A DNA stretch of 64,000 nucleotides from Undibacterium hunanense. Lineage in GTDB: Bacteria > Pseudomonadota > Gammaproteobacteria > Burkholderiales > Burkholderiaceae_D. Below the pieces are notes generated by a model, which did not search any database, was not told the DNA's origin, and saw only the letters and a program-made list of their open reading frames with translations. Location: positions 154,284-218,283 of the forward strand of contig NZ_JACOGF010000011.1 of the NCBI RefSeq assembly GCF_014284335.1. The letters run 5' to 3'. The position numbers and the translations under genes are program-made. Within the stretch, counting starts at the first letter, position 1. Each line of letters begins with the position of its first letter. Positions 46,750 through 56,335 of the stretch are shown piece by piece.

Positions 46750-48484
46750 ATTTTTCTCTGATCCCTGCCTGGCGGTGGCATCCCGTCCGGCTGATACCGT
46801 CATCGGCTTGCGTGCCGGTTCTGTGGCTTTATCTCATTCCGCTTTCATGCAGCGCATAGGTGCGTGGTCACATGCCTTCCAGCACCTGCCTGGCAGACAA
46901 CTTGCCTTGTATCTGAACAACAGCCTGGAATTTGCAGCAGCCTTGCTGGCCGCATGGCAGTGCGGTAAAACCGTATGGCTGAATGCCGATACCCTGAGCA
47001 GCAGTTGCATGGCAATGGCGAAATCTGTTGATGCCTTTGCCGGTGATTTTCCTGCCGAATTTCAGCCTGTGCAAGCCAGTACTGCTTCTGTTCAGATACC
47101 GGTGCTGACCCGGATGGACCCCGATTTCCCAGGGCTGGTGGTACATACCTCAGGCAGTACCGGACAGGCGCAGGCAGTACCCAAAAAAATATCGCAACTG
47201 ACCAGCGAAGTAGCCAGCCTGGAAGAAGTATTTGGCGCGCGGCTGGGCAATGCCGTAGTGCTGGCGACCGTCTCGCATCAACATATCTATGGTTTACTGT
47301 TCAGGATTTTGTGGCCTCTGGCTGCAGGTCGTGCCATTCATACAGACAGTCTGAGCTTTCCTGAACAATTGCAGCAACTGGCCGGACAGGCTGATTGTGT
47401 ATTGATCGCCAGCCCGGCTCACCTGAAACGTTTGCCTGAACATCTGGACTGGCAGGCTGCCAGGCAACATCTACGTGCCGTGTTTTCATCCGGCGGACCA
47501 TTGACAGCAGAAATCGCATTTTCAGTTGGCAAATTATTGGGACAAGTCCCTTTGGAAGTGTATGGCAGCTCTGAAACTGGCGGCATTGCCTGGCGTCAGC
47601 GCAAGCCGGGCAATATCGATACCTGGCAAGCCTTGCCCAGGGTGGCATGGCGCATACATCAGGACGATGGCTTGCTGGAAGTACGTTCACCCCATTTGAT
47701 GCAGGATGCCTGGCTGCGTTTGACCGACCGCGGACAGATGACCGAAGACGGCCACCTGCTGTTGCTGGGACGCAGCGACCGTATTGTCAAAATTGAAGAA
47801 AAAAGAATTTCGCTGGACGCCATGGAGCAGGCTTTGCTGAACTCTGAGCTGGTGAGTGAAGTACGTATCCTGGTCGATGAAGAAGTCGCTGGACAACGAC
47901 AGAAGTTGACAGCCTTTGTGGTTCCCACGGCACAAGGACATACCTTGCTGGCGACGGCAGATAAACATGCGTTCAACCAGCGTCTGCGTACTTTGTTGTC
48001 AGGCGTTGTCGATGCCATCGCATTGCCACGTCGCTGGCGTTACCTGGACCAGATGCCAGTCAATGCCCAGGGCAAGACTACACATGCGCAATTGCTGGCC
48101 CTGATCAATGAAAACCAGGACCAGCGACCACGCCTTCCAGTGGTACAGATGCATGAACAGGAAGCGACGCGTGTAGTGCTGGAGCTGACAGTACCGGCAT
48201 CACTGTTTTATTTCGATGGCCATTTTCCGATCGCTCCGGTATTGCCTGGCGTGGTACAGGTTGACTGGGCCATTTTATATGCGCGTCAGTATTTTGATTT
48301 ACCGGCCATTTTTATCTCCATTCATGCACTCAAATTTCAGCAGGTGATACGTGCTGAAACCCCTGTCATGCTGGAAATGATTCATGACCTGCATAAAGGC
48401 AGTTTGCAATTCCGTTATTTTTCCGACGCCGGGCAACACGCCAGTGGTCGCATCTTATTCACCAACGAAAAGACCGCATGCTAG
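46742..48484 (+). CDS. apeH: AMP-ligase fused to a hotdog dehydratase (aryl polyene)
   Basis: 580 residues. Residues about 1-460 are an acyl-AMP ligase: HTSGSTG (135-141), the YGSSETGG core (274-281), TDRGQ (328-332) and the catalytic Lys in NAQGKTT (K445). Residues about 470-580 are a FabA/FabZ-like hotdog domain with HFPIAPVLPGV (His 494), corresponding to the separate ApeI dehydratase of E. coli. The ligase activates the aryl starter acid for loading on ACP; the hotdog domain dehydrates 3-hydroxyacyl chains. ATG at 46742 overlaps apeG by 8 bases. Confidence 0.88.
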   Translation: MSEFFSDPCLAVASRPADTVIGLRAGSVALSHSAFMQRIGAWSHAFQHLPGRQLALYLNNSLEFAAALLAAWQCGKTVWLNADTLSSSCMAMAKSVDAFAGDFPAEFQPVQASTASVQIPVLTRMDPDFPGLVVHTSGSTGQAQAVPKKISQLTSEVASLEEVFGARLGNAVVLATVSHQHIYGLLFRILWPLAAGRAIHTDSLSFPEQLQQLAGQADCVLIASPAHLKRLPEHLDWQAARQHLRAVFSSGGPLTAEIAFSVGKLLGQVPLEVYGSSETGGIAWRQRKPGNIDTWQALPRVAWRIHQDDGLLEVRSPHLMQDAWLRLTDRGQMTEDGHLLLLGRSDRIVKIEEKRISLDAMEQALLNSELVSEVRILVDEEVAGQRQKLTAFVVPTAQGHTLLATADKHAFNQRLRTLLSGVVDAIALPRRWRYLDQMPVNAQGKTTHAQLLALINENQDQRPRLPVVQMHEQEATRVVLELTVPASLFYFDGHFPIAPVLPGVVQVDWAILYARQYFDLPAIFISIHALKFQQVIRAETPVMLEMIHDLHKGSLQFRYFSDAGQHASGRILFTNEKTAC

Positions 48485-49557
48485 ATAAAAAATTCTCACC
48501 GGAACGCCAGAGTGCTTTTGCTGCCCGTTTTGAAGCGCAGAAGATCGCCTTTGGCCCCGTCGTGTTCCAATGCGTTCGCTATGCCTGGAAGCGCGGCATG
48601 TTGCAAGCCTTGTCAGATACTGGTGGTACGGGCCTGACAATTGCTGAACTGGCCGCTACCGGGCGCTGGACTGAATATGTACTGAAGGTCGTGCTGGAAA
48701 CCTGTCTGTCGGCTGGTGTCGTGTATCTGAGTGCGGGGCGCTATGTCATCGATAAAACCGGCTACTGCGTACTGACCGATGCGATTACCCAGATCAATCT
48801 CGATTTCAATCATGATGTTTGTTACGAAGGTTTGTTCCGGCTGGATGAATCCCTGGATCAGGAAAAACCATTGGGCCTGACTGCACTGGGCGACTGGCCT
48901 ACGCTGTATCAGGGGCTGTCGCAATTGCCAGAACCTGCCAAAACCAGCTGGTTTGCGTTTGATCATCATTATTCGGATACCTCATTCCCGGATATTTTGC
49001 CCGATGTATTTGCCACGGCACCGCGCCGCCTGATGGACATTGGTGCAAATACCGGTAAATTCAGTTGCGCTGCGCTGGCCTATAACCCATCGGTGGAAAT
49101 GCATCTGGTTGACCTGCCAAAGCAATTGACGGTTGCCGAAGAAAACCTGCGCAAGGCTGGCGTAGTGGAGCGTGCGCATTTTCACCCGGTGGATTTGCTG
49201 GATGCCGAAATGGCACTGCCGGCGAACATGGATATGATCTGGATGAGTCAGTTTCTCAGTTGTTTTTCCGAACCGGCCATCGCCAGTATCCTGCAGCGCG
49301 CTGCAGCAGCGCTCAGCCCTCAGGGGCAGTTGCTGATCATGGATACTTTCTGGGACAGGCAACGTTATGATATCGCCGCCTTTTGCCTGATCAATACCTC
49401 GCCGTATTTCACGTCCATGGCCAGCGGCAACAGCAAGATTTACGAAAGCAATGACTATATACGCCTGGCAGAAGCTGCAGGCCTGCAATTGCTGACCACC
49501 CGTGACGATATTGGTTACTGCCATTCACTGCTGCGGTTTACGAGGGCAGGGCAGTAA
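48478..49557 (+). CDS. apeB: SAM-dependent methyltransferase (aryl polyene)
   Basis: 359 residues. An N-terminal helical dimerisation region (to about 170) precedes a class I Rossmann domain with the SAM motif LMDIGANTGKFSCAAL near residue 185 and the acidic strand end MHLVDLP. Aryl polyenes commonly carry a ring methyl group next to the hydroxyl, which this enzyme may add; the exact target is inferred. It overlaps the apeH stop by 7 bases. Confidence 0.85.
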   Translation: MLDKKFSPERQSAFAARFEAQKIAFGPVVFQCVRYAWKRGMLQALSDTGGTGLTIAELAATGRWTEYVLKVVLETCLSAGVVYLSAGRYVIDKTGYCVLTDAITQINLDFNHDVCYEGLFRLDESLDQEKPLGLTALGDWPTLYQGLSQLPEPAKTSWFAFDHHYSDTSFPDILPDVFATAPRRLMDIGANTGKFSCAALAYNPSVEMHLVDLPKQLTVAEENLRKAGVVERAHFHPVDLLDAEMALPANMDMIWMSQFLSCFSEPAIASILQRAAAALSPQGQLLIMDTFWDRQRYDIAAFCLINTSPYFTSMASGNSKIYESNDYIRLAEAAGLQLLTTRDDIGYCHSLLRFTRAGQ

Positions 49558-49558
49558 A

Positions 49559-50305
49559 GTGTTCAAACCCTGCGTATTGATCCCTGTCTACAATCATGAA
49601 CATGCCATTACTGCGGTAGTGCATGCCGTCCTGGCGCAGGATGTAGATTGCATACTGGTCGATGACGGCTGTTCGCCTGCCTGTGCCACGGTGCTGAATG
49701 AACTGCATGCAGCTATTCCGGCGCGGGTCAGCCTGTTGCGTCATGCCAGTAATCAGGGTAAGGGGGCGGCGGTGATGACAGGGTTTGTCCATGCGGCAGA
49801 GGCTGGCTATACTCACCTGTTGCAGGTGGATGCCGATGGCCAGCATTGCATCACCGATATTCCACGCTTTCTTGAACAGGCACAGGCCCACCCGCAGGCT
49901 ATCGTGGTTGGCTATCCTGTCTACGATGAATCAGTTCCGGCGCTGCGCCTGTATGCCCGTTACCTGACCCATGTCTGGGTATGGATCAATACCCTGTCGT
50001 TTGCGATTCGTGATTCCATGTGCGGCTTCAGGGTCTATCCTATAGCTCCTGTACTGGCGCTGATGGCAAAGCAGACGCTGGGCAAGCGCATGAATTTTGA
50101 TACCGATATCCTGGTCCGGCTGTATTGGGAAGGGGCCGACATCATCAATCTGCCTACCAGGGTCGCATATCCGACAGATGGTGTTTCGCACTTCCGTGTC
50201 TGGCTGGACAATGTGCTGATCACCAAAATGCATACTCAATTATTCTTTGGCATGTTGTGGCGTTTGCCGCGTTTGCTGTTGCGTAACTGGCGGGGCCGCT
50301 CATGA
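49559..50305 (+). CDS. glycosyltransferase family 2 protein (aryl polyene)
   Basis: 248 residues of GT2 type, with PVYNHEHAI at the start, CILVDDGC near residue 35 and the metal-binding D-A-D-G-Q (91-95). GTG at 49559, one base after apeB, begins directly at the domain (V-F-K-P-C-V-L-I-P-V); an upstream frame from 49502 lies within apeB. In E. coli this activity is fused to an acyltransferase in ApeJ; here the two are separate genes with an ATGA overlap. It may build the sugar or lipid carrier of the polyene. Confidence 0.86.
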   Translation: MFKPCVLIPVYNHEHAITAVVHAVLAQDVDCILVDDGCSPACATVLNELHAAIPARVSLLRHASNQGKGAAVMTGFVHAAEAGYTHLLQVDADGQHCITDIPRFLEQAQAHPQAIVVGYPVYDESVPALRLYARYLTHVWVWINTLSFAIRDSMCGFRVYPIAPVLALMAKQTLGKRMNFDTDILVRLYWEGADIINLPTRVAYPTDGVSHFRVWLDNVLITKMHTQLFFGMLWRLPRLLLRNWRGRS

Positions 50306-51258
50306 CAAAACAGACTGCCACCGGCAGGCATTGGGCCAGCATGAATGAAGTCAGCTTTGTAGCTGGCATGCGCCTGTTGTTCTGGATTTTTCGTTACTTT
50401 GGACGCTGGCCATTCCGCATCGTCCTGTACCCGGTATTGCTGTGGTATGTATTACTGCACGCGGCACCACGCCGTGCATCGCTGGATTATTTGCGACGCA
50501 TACATGCTTACCGTGCGGTACGGCAAGGCTGGCTGGGGGTATTCTGGCATTTTGGTGCGTTTGCCGAAAGCATACTGGATAAAATGTTGCTCTGGGGCGG
50601 CTTGTTCAAGACTGAGCAGGTGCAGTATCACGGGCAAGAACAGATGCATGCGCAGTTGCTTACCCGGCGCGGTGCCGTCTTGATATGCTCGCATCAGGGT
50701 AATCTGGAAATGTGCCGGGTATTGTCCCGTGATTTTCCGGATGTAAAGTTGACCATACTCGTGCACACCAAACATGCCCAGGCATTCAATCGCATGCTGG
50801 GCCAGCTTGATCCTCACAGTCAGATGGACTTGTTGCAAGTGACTGAAATGACACCTGCTACCGCCATGCTGCTGGCAGAAAAAATTGCAGAGGGCGGTTT
50901 CGTCGTCATTGCCGGTGACCGTATACCGGTGGCACCTCAGCCCAGAGTCGCTTGCGCAAAATTTCTTGGCCAGGATGCCGCTTTCCCGGTAGGCCCGTAT
51001 GTACTTGCCAGTATTTTGCAATGCCCGGTGTATTTATTGTTTTCCCTGCAGATGGATGGCGTGCCGCAAGTACGCTTCGAGTTGCTGCGCGAATCAGTCA
51101 GACTGCCCCGCAAGGCGCGCGACGAATTGTTGCAGGAACTGATTGCTGCCTACGCCGCACGACTGGAACATTATTGTGTGCAGGCGCCTTTGCAATGGTT
51201 TAATTTTTACGATTTTTGGCATATACCTCATTTGGAACAAACAGATGCATCCCGCTGA
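50302..51258 (+). CDS. LpxL-like lysophospholipid acyltransferase (aryl polyene)
   Basis: 318 residues resembling lipid A acyltransferases (COG4261 type). The N-terminal region is hydrophobic (FRIVLYPVLLWYVLLHAAPRR, in part). The active-site pattern H-x4-E lies in CSHQGNLEMCRVLSRDFP and a later VIAGDRIPV is typical. It probably transfers an acyl or polyene chain onto the carrier lipid. It matches the C-terminal half of fused ApeJ. It overlaps the glycosyltransferase by 4 bases and the lyase by 14. Confidence 0.86.
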   Translation: MTKQTATGRHWASMNEVSFVAGMRLLFWIFRYFGRWPFRIVLYPVLLWYVLLHAAPRRASLDYLRRIHAYRAVRQGWLGVFWHFGAFAESILDKMLLWGGLFKTEQVQYHGQEQMHAQLLTRRGAVLICSHQGNLEMCRVLSRDFPDVKLTILVHTKHAQAFNRMLGQLDPHSQMDLLQVTEMTPATAMLLAEKIAEGGFVVIAGDRIPVAPQPRVACAKFLGQDAAFPVGPYVLASILQCPVYLLFSLQMDGVPQVRFELLRESVRLPRKARDELLQELIAAYAARLEHYCVQAPLQWFNFYDFWHIPHLEQTDASR

Positions 51259-52828
51259 TCCAACCATCTCAACTATATCAACTATCTCCGGCAGCAAACC
51301 GCGTGTCATTGCATTTGACCGCAACAGGTTGCGTATAGAAGATATTGTAGCTATTGCGCAGGGTAAAGCGCAGGCAGTCTTGTCGGCTGACCCTGCCTTT
51401 CGGGCAGCGATTGCACGCGGTGCCGATTTCCTGGATCGCCTGTTGCGTGAAGATGGCACCATTTATGGCGTCACCACGGGTTATGGCGATTCCTGCACGG
51501 TCACGGTGCCGGCAGATCTGGTAGTGGAATTGCCGCATCATCTGTACACCTATCATGGTTGTGGCCTGGGTGAATACCTGACTCCGGCACAGACCCGCGC
51601 AGTGATGGCAACGCGTCTGGCTTCGCTATCGAAAGGTTTCTCGGGCGTCAGTGTGGAATTGCTGGTGCAGATCGCCAGTTTGCTTGAACACGACTTGTTG
51701 CCCCTGATCCCATCCGAAGGTTCGGTGGGGGCCAGTGGCGATCTGACTCCCTTGTCTTATCTGGCCGCCGTCCTGTGCGGTGAACGCGAAGTCTGGCGCA
51801 AGGGCGAGCATGTAGCGGCTGCACAGGCACTGAGTGACGCTGGCATCACTCCTTTGCGTCTGCGCCCGAAAGAAGGCCTGGCCATCATGAATGGTACTGC
51901 TGTCATGACAGCGCTGGCCTGCCTGGCCTATGACCGCGCCGCTTACCTGACGCAATTGACGACACGTATCACTGCGCTGGCTTCTTTCGCGCTGGATGGC
52001 AATGCCCATCATTTTGATGAAGTGCTGTTTTCAGTCAAGCCACATGCAGGCATGCAGGGCGTGGCAGCATGGCTGCGCCATGATTTACCGGCAGGGCAGG
52101 TCGAACGCAATGGCAAGCGTTTGCAAGACCGTTATTCGATACGCTGCGCGCCTCATGTCATCGGTGTGCTGGCCGACGCCTTGCCATTTTTCCGGCAATC
52201 CATAGAAAACGAATTGAACAGTGCCAATGACAATCCCATCATTGATGCCGAGAATGAACGTGTACTGCATGGCGGCCATTTTTATGGCGGTCATATTGCA
52301 TTTGCCATGGATGGCATGAAGAATGCCGTCGCCAATCTGGCGGACCTGCTTGACAGGCAAATGGCTCTGCTGGTAGACAGCCGTTACAACCAGGGCTTGC
52401 CTGCCAACCTGTCTGGCGTGCAGGGACCACGGGCGGCCATCAATCATGGTCTCAAGGCTTTGCAGATCAGTGCTTCTGCCTGGACGGCAGAGGCCTTGAA
52501 GCTGACCATGCCGGCCTCGGTGTTTTCACGCTCTACCGAATGCCATAACCAGGACAAGGTCAGCATGGGTACGATAGCCGCCAGGGATTGCCTGCGCGTG
52601 CTGGAACTGACCGAACAAGTGGTTGCTGCCTTGCTCATTACCGTGCGCCAGGGTGTGTGGCTGCGCCTGCAACTGCATCCTGAATTATCACTTTCACCGG
52701 CATTGGCAAAGATGATGGACGTACTGGCCACAGATATCGCCCCGATACAGGAAGACCGTCGTCTGGAGCCTGATTTACGCCTGATGCTGGAACGCATGCG
52801 TCAGCAGGAATGGAGTCTGTATGCGTAA
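51245..52828 (+). CDS. aromatic amino acid ammonia-lyase (HAL/PAL family, aryl polyene)
   Basis: 527 residues of the MIO-type lyase family that eliminates ammonia from His, Phe or Tyr. The cofactor-forming A-S-G is at 163-165 in SVGASGDLTPLSYLAA; YGVTTGYGD (74-82) holds the catalytic Tyr. The pair usually governing substrate choice is Y103-H104 in LYTYHGCGLG, where HAL has Ser-His, PAL Phe-Leu and TAL His-Leu. In this cluster it may supply a cinnamate- or coumarate-type starter. ATG at 51245 overlaps the previous gene. Confidence 0.88.
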   Translation: MHPADPTISTISTISGSKPRVIAFDRNRLRIEDIVAIAQGKAQAVLSADPAFRAAIARGADFLDRLLREDGTIYGVTTGYGDSCTVTVPADLVVELPHHLYTYHGCGLGEYLTPAQTRAVMATRLASLSKGFSGVSVELLVQIASLLEHDLLPLIPSEGSVGASGDLTPLSYLAAVLCGEREVWRKGEHVAAAQALSDAGITPLRLRPKEGLAIMNGTAVMTALACLAYDRAAYLTQLTTRITALASFALDGNAHHFDEVLFSVKPHAGMQGVAAWLRHDLPAGQVERNGKRLQDRYSIRCAPHVIGVLADALPFFRQSIENELNSANDNPIIDAENERVLHGGHFYGGHIAFAMDGMKNAVANLADLLDRQMALLVDSRYNQGLPANLSGVQGPRAAINHGLKALQISASAWTAEALKLTMPASVFSRSTECHNQDKVSMGTIAARDCLRVLELTEQVVAALLITVRQGVWLRLQLHPELSLSPALAKMMDVLATDIAPIQEDRRLEPDLRLMLERMRQQEWSLYA

Positions 52829-53255
52829 GAATGCCGCCCCCAGCCGCTGGTCTGCCGAAGTCGAGATGCAGGTACAGTTTTTTGACCTGGACCCGATGGA
52901 AATAGTCTGGCACGGCAACTATGTCAAATACCTGGAGGTGGCGCGTTGTGCGCTGCTGGACAGTATCCAGTATAACTATGTGCAGATGAAGGAATCGGGC
53001 TATGCGTGGCCGGTGATAGACATGCAGTTGCGCTATGTTGCCCCCGCCAGCTTTGGGCAGAAACTGAAGCTGCGTGCCGACATCGTGGAATGGGAAAATC
53101 GCTTGAAGATCGATTACCTGATCACCGATGCTGCCAGTGGAAAACGCCTGACCCGCGCCAGCACCACACAAGTCGCGGTAGAAATAAGTAGTGGTGAAAT
53201 GTGTTTTGTTTCGCCATCCGTGTTATTCGAAAAATTGGGAGTGACCCCGGTATGA
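52821..53255 (+). CDS. apeK: acyl-ACP/CoA thioesterase (aryl polyene)
   Basis: 144-residue hotdog thioesterase of the 4HBT/YbgC type, with the active-site stretch FFDLDPMEIVWHGNYVKYLE (Asp 22 or 24, His 31). It could release finished chains or clear stalled carrier proteins. It overlaps the lyase by 8 bases and apeL by 4 (ATGA). Confidence 0.87.
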   Translation: MRKNAAPSRWSAEVEMQVQFFDLDPMEIVWHGNYVKYLEVARCALLDSIQYNYVQMKESGYAWPVIDMQLRYVAPASFGQKLKLRADIVEWENRLKIDYLITDAASGKRLTRASTTQVAVEISSGEMCFVSPSVLFEKLGVTPV

Positions 53256-53866
53256 AACGCATACTTTCCAGCCTGTTTGTGCTGATGGCTGTGGTGCTGA
53301 CGGTTAATGCCGGTGCCACCTCGGCACTGACCACAAAAATCCAGAATACCCTGGCCAAACCTGCTGTCCTGTGCGGTCGCTTTGATCAGACCAAGCAATT
53401 GGTGGGTATGAAAAAGCCGCTGGCTTCAAATGGCCGGTTTTGCGTGATCAATGGCAAGGGCGTATTGTGGCGCACCTTGCAGCCTTTCCCGAATACCTTG
53501 CGGTTGACGCGCGATGAAATTGTTCACATGCAGGGTGACCGCGTTGCCATGCGGCTGGATGCGCAAAAAGAACCCACCGTGCGCATGATCAACAGTGTAC
53601 TTTTTTCTCTGCTGTCTGGTGATCTGGGCAAGCTGGAATCGTTGTTTGAGGTCGATGGCACTGCCGATGCCGGTAGCTGGAAAGTCAGTCTCAAGGCACG
53701 CGAAGCAGCGCTGGCCAAGGCCATAGGGCAGATCAGTCTGGATGGTGCAGCATATGTAAAGAACATCCATATCGATGAAGCCAGTGGCGACCGTACTGCC
53801 ATCATCTTTTCTGATATCAAAACCGGTGAAACGGCAATCACTGCTGAAGAACTGGCAATGTTTTGA
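53252..53866 (+). CDS. apeL: LolA-like outer membrane lipoprotein carrier (aryl polyene)
   Basis: 204 residues. Signal peptide MKRILSSLFVLMAVVLTVNAG, then a LolA/LolB-like periplasmic fold recognised by FDQTKQLVGMKKPLASNGRF and GVLWRTLQPFPNTLRLT. It should ferry the lipidated polyene across the periplasm. Starts on the ATGA at the apeK stop. A 75-base gap follows before apeM, the longest in the cluster core. Confidence 0.86.
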   Translation: MKRILSSLFVLMAVVLTVNAGATSALTTKIQNTLAKPAVLCGRFDQTKQLVGMKKPLASNGRFCVINGKGVLWRTLQPFPNTLRLTRDEIVHMQGDRVAMRLDAQKEPTVRMINSVLFSLLSGDLGKLESLFEVDGTADAGSWKVSLKAREAALAKAIGQISLDGAAYVKNIHIDEASGDRTAIIFSDIKTGETAITAEELAMF

Positions 53867-53941
53867 TGCACCGGTACCAGACAGAGTAACAGGATAACAG
53901 GATGCTGCTTTTGCTAAAGCCTCAAAACCAATTGGGATGGA

Positions 53942-56335
53942 ATGGATAAAGTCTTGAAAAACCGGCGTAGCCTGGCCACCGTCCTGGCAATTGCTTGGGC
54001 TCTGGTGGTGTGCCTGCTATTGGCACATAACGCCTATTTGTGGCTGGGCAAACGCATCACGCCCGACACCGACATCCTGGCTTTGTTGCCGGTGCAGGAA
54101 CGCGACCCGGTACTACAGCAATCCTTTGCACATATGGTCGACACCGCCCAGCAAAGGGTGGTGGTATTGATCGGTGCACCTGACTGGGAACAGGCAAAAC
54201 GCGCTGCGCAGGCCTATAACGCAGTGATCGCCACGCGTACCGATCTGTTGACATCAACTACCATCAATGAACAGACTCAAAGCGACTGGCTGGCAGCTTT
54301 TCAAAAGAACAGTCTGGGTTTGCTGACTGCGCAGCAAGAGCAGCAATTGCGCACGCAACCGGCACAATTCTGGACCGATACAGCGCTGGTCAAAATGTAT
54401 GGCGCTTTTTCCGGCCCCAAGCTGGGTTCTTTTCAGGATGATCCCTTTGGTCTTTTCAGTGGCTGGGTACAGGAGAGGGCGCAGGAAACGCCGGTGAGGC
54501 CGCGTGATGGCATGCTGTTTGTTGCCGATGCAGAAAATCAGTATGTGTTGCTGCCCATGAGCCTGAAACCAGCGGCATTTTCATTGACCGCACAGGAAGC
54601 TGTGCTGCCATTGCTGACCAGGGCTGCTGACGCAGCAAGGCAGGCAACGCCAGGCTTGCAGATCATCAGCGCTGGTGTGGTACTACATGCCGCAGCCGCA
54701 GGGCAGCAGGCTAATTCTGAAGTATCGACCATTGGCGTTGGCTCCCTGGCCGGTATCATTTTACTGATGTGGTTCAGTTTCCGTTCACTGAAACCTATCC
54801 TGCTGATCCTGATGTCGATAGGCATAGGTTTTCTGGGGGCGATGTCCGTATGCTGGCTGCTGTTTGGCGGTATCCATTTGCTGACATTGGTATTTGGTGC
54901 CAGCCTGATTGGTGTGGCACAGGATTATGGTATTTACTTTTTATGTAACCGCCTGAATGCCGATGCTGAACTCGATTCCCATCAATTGCTGAAGCGCTTG
55001 CTGCCTGGCCTGGGCCTGACTTTGCTGGCGGCTGTGATCGGTTACCTGGGCCTGGGTCTGACACCATTCCCCGGCTTGCGGCATATGGCAGCATTTTCTG
55101 CCCTGGGCCTGATATTCGCCTGGTTGACCGTGGTGTGCTGGTTTCCGCACTTGGCACGTGGCGGTAGTTTAAAAAGTGGCAAGCTGGTGGCCTGGTACAG
55201 TGCAGCGCTATGGCATTGGCCGCGTCTGACCATGAAACGCTATAGCATAGGCTTGCTGGTGACATTTTCAATGCTGGTGCTGTTTGCCTGTTCCAGACTG
55301 GGTGCGAACGACGATATCAGGCTCTTGCAAACGCCACCAAAACAGCTGGTGGCAGACCAGATCAAGCTTGGTAAATTGCTGGATGCACCGACACCAGTGC
55401 AGTATTTCCTGGTGCGTGGTGCGTCGGCAGAAATGGTGTTGCAGCGCGAAGAAATCCTGAAGCGCAAGCTGGAGGCTATGATAGAGAAACACACTATCTC
55501 CGGCTATCAGGCGCTGTCCAACTGGGTGCCTTCTGCACAGACACAGGTTGCACGGCGTCAGTTGATAGAAGAAAAACTGCTGGCCGATGGTGGCCCTCTG
55601 TCGCAACTGGCTATCAAGGTGGATGAAGAGGCGAGCTGGGCGGCCGGTATCCGTACGCATTTACTGCAGCCTTCTGAAGGCATGAGCGTAAACAGTTTCC
55701 TGAAAACTGCCGCAGGCGAACCCTGGCGCCACCTGTGGCTGGGCCGTATTGGTAATGAATATGCCAGCATTGTCGCCCTGCGTGGTTTGAATTACACCAA
55801 CGGCGGTCTGACATCCCTGCAACACACTGCCGATGGTCTGGATGGTGTGCAGTGGGTGGATAAAGTCAGTGAAATTTCTTCGGTATTGGGGCGTTATCGA
55901 GTCTATATGGGCTGGGTAGTCTGTGCCGCCTATGTGCTGGTGTTTGCGCTGTTGTGGCCACGCTATCGCCGTCATGCGTGGCGCGTATTGGCACCGACCA
56001 TGGTCGCCAGCCTGACCACGCTGGCACTGTTTGGACTGACCGGACAAAGCCTGCAATTATTCCATGTGCTGGCGCTGATGCTGCTGCTGGGTGTAGGGGT
56101 TGACTATGGCATCTTCATGCAGGAACACGCAGACCGACGCAATGCCACACCCTGGCTGGCGGTGGGTTTGTCAGCAGCGAATACCATTTTGTCTTTCGGT
56201 TTGCTGGGCCTGAGCCGCACCCCTGCATTGCAGGCATTTGGACTGACCATGCTCATCGGTACCAGCCTGGTCTGGCTGATCGTACCGTGTTTTACTTCTT
56301 CAGAAAGCCATCATGCGCCACCTGTTCAATCGTAA
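53942..56335 (+). CDS. apeM: MMPL family exporter (aryl polyene)
   Basis: 797-residue transporter of the RND/MMPL superfamily with two repeats, each of one helix, a periplasmic domain and a five-helix block. The conserved Asp/Tyr helix 4 motifs are GVAQDYGIYFLCNR near residue 322 and GVGVDYGIFMQEHADRR near residue 718. It likely extracts the polyene lipid from the inner membrane and hands it to ApeL. It overlaps apeN by 23 bases. Confidence 0.88.
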   Translation: MDKVLKNRRSLATVLAIAWALVVCLLLAHNAYLWLGKRITPDTDILALLPVQERDPVLQQSFAHMVDTAQQRVVVLIGAPDWEQAKRAAQAYNAVIATRTDLLTSTTINEQTQSDWLAAFQKNSLGLLTAQQEQQLRTQPAQFWTDTALVKMYGAFSGPKLGSFQDDPFGLFSGWVQERAQETPVRPRDGMLFVADAENQYVLLPMSLKPAAFSLTAQEAVLPLLTRAADAARQATPGLQIISAGVVLHAAAAGQQANSEVSTIGVGSLAGIILLMWFSFRSLKPILLILMSIGIGFLGAMSVCWLLFGGIHLLTLVFGASLIGVAQDYGIYFLCNRLNADAELDSHQLLKRLLPGLGLTLLAAVIGYLGLGLTPFPGLRHMAAFSALGLIFAWLTVVCWFPHLARGGSLKSGKLVAWYSAALWHWPRLTMKRYSIGLLVTFSMLVLFACSRLGANDDIRLLQTPPKQLVADQIKLGKLLDAPTPVQYFLVRGASAEMVLQREEILKRKLEAMIEKHTISGYQALSNWVPSAQTQVARRQLIEEKLLADGGPLSQLAIKVDEEASWAAGIRTHLLQPSEGMSVNSFLKTAAGEPWRHLWLGRIGNEYASIVALRGLNYTNGGLTSLQHTADGLDGVQWVDKVSEISSVLGRYRVYMGWVVCAAYVLVFALLWPRYRRHAWRVLAPTMVASLTTLALFGLTGQSLQLFHVLALMLLLGVGVDYGIFMQEHADRRNATPWLAVGLSAANTILSFGLLGLSRTPALQAFGLTMLIGTSLVWLIVPCFTSSESHHAPPVQS

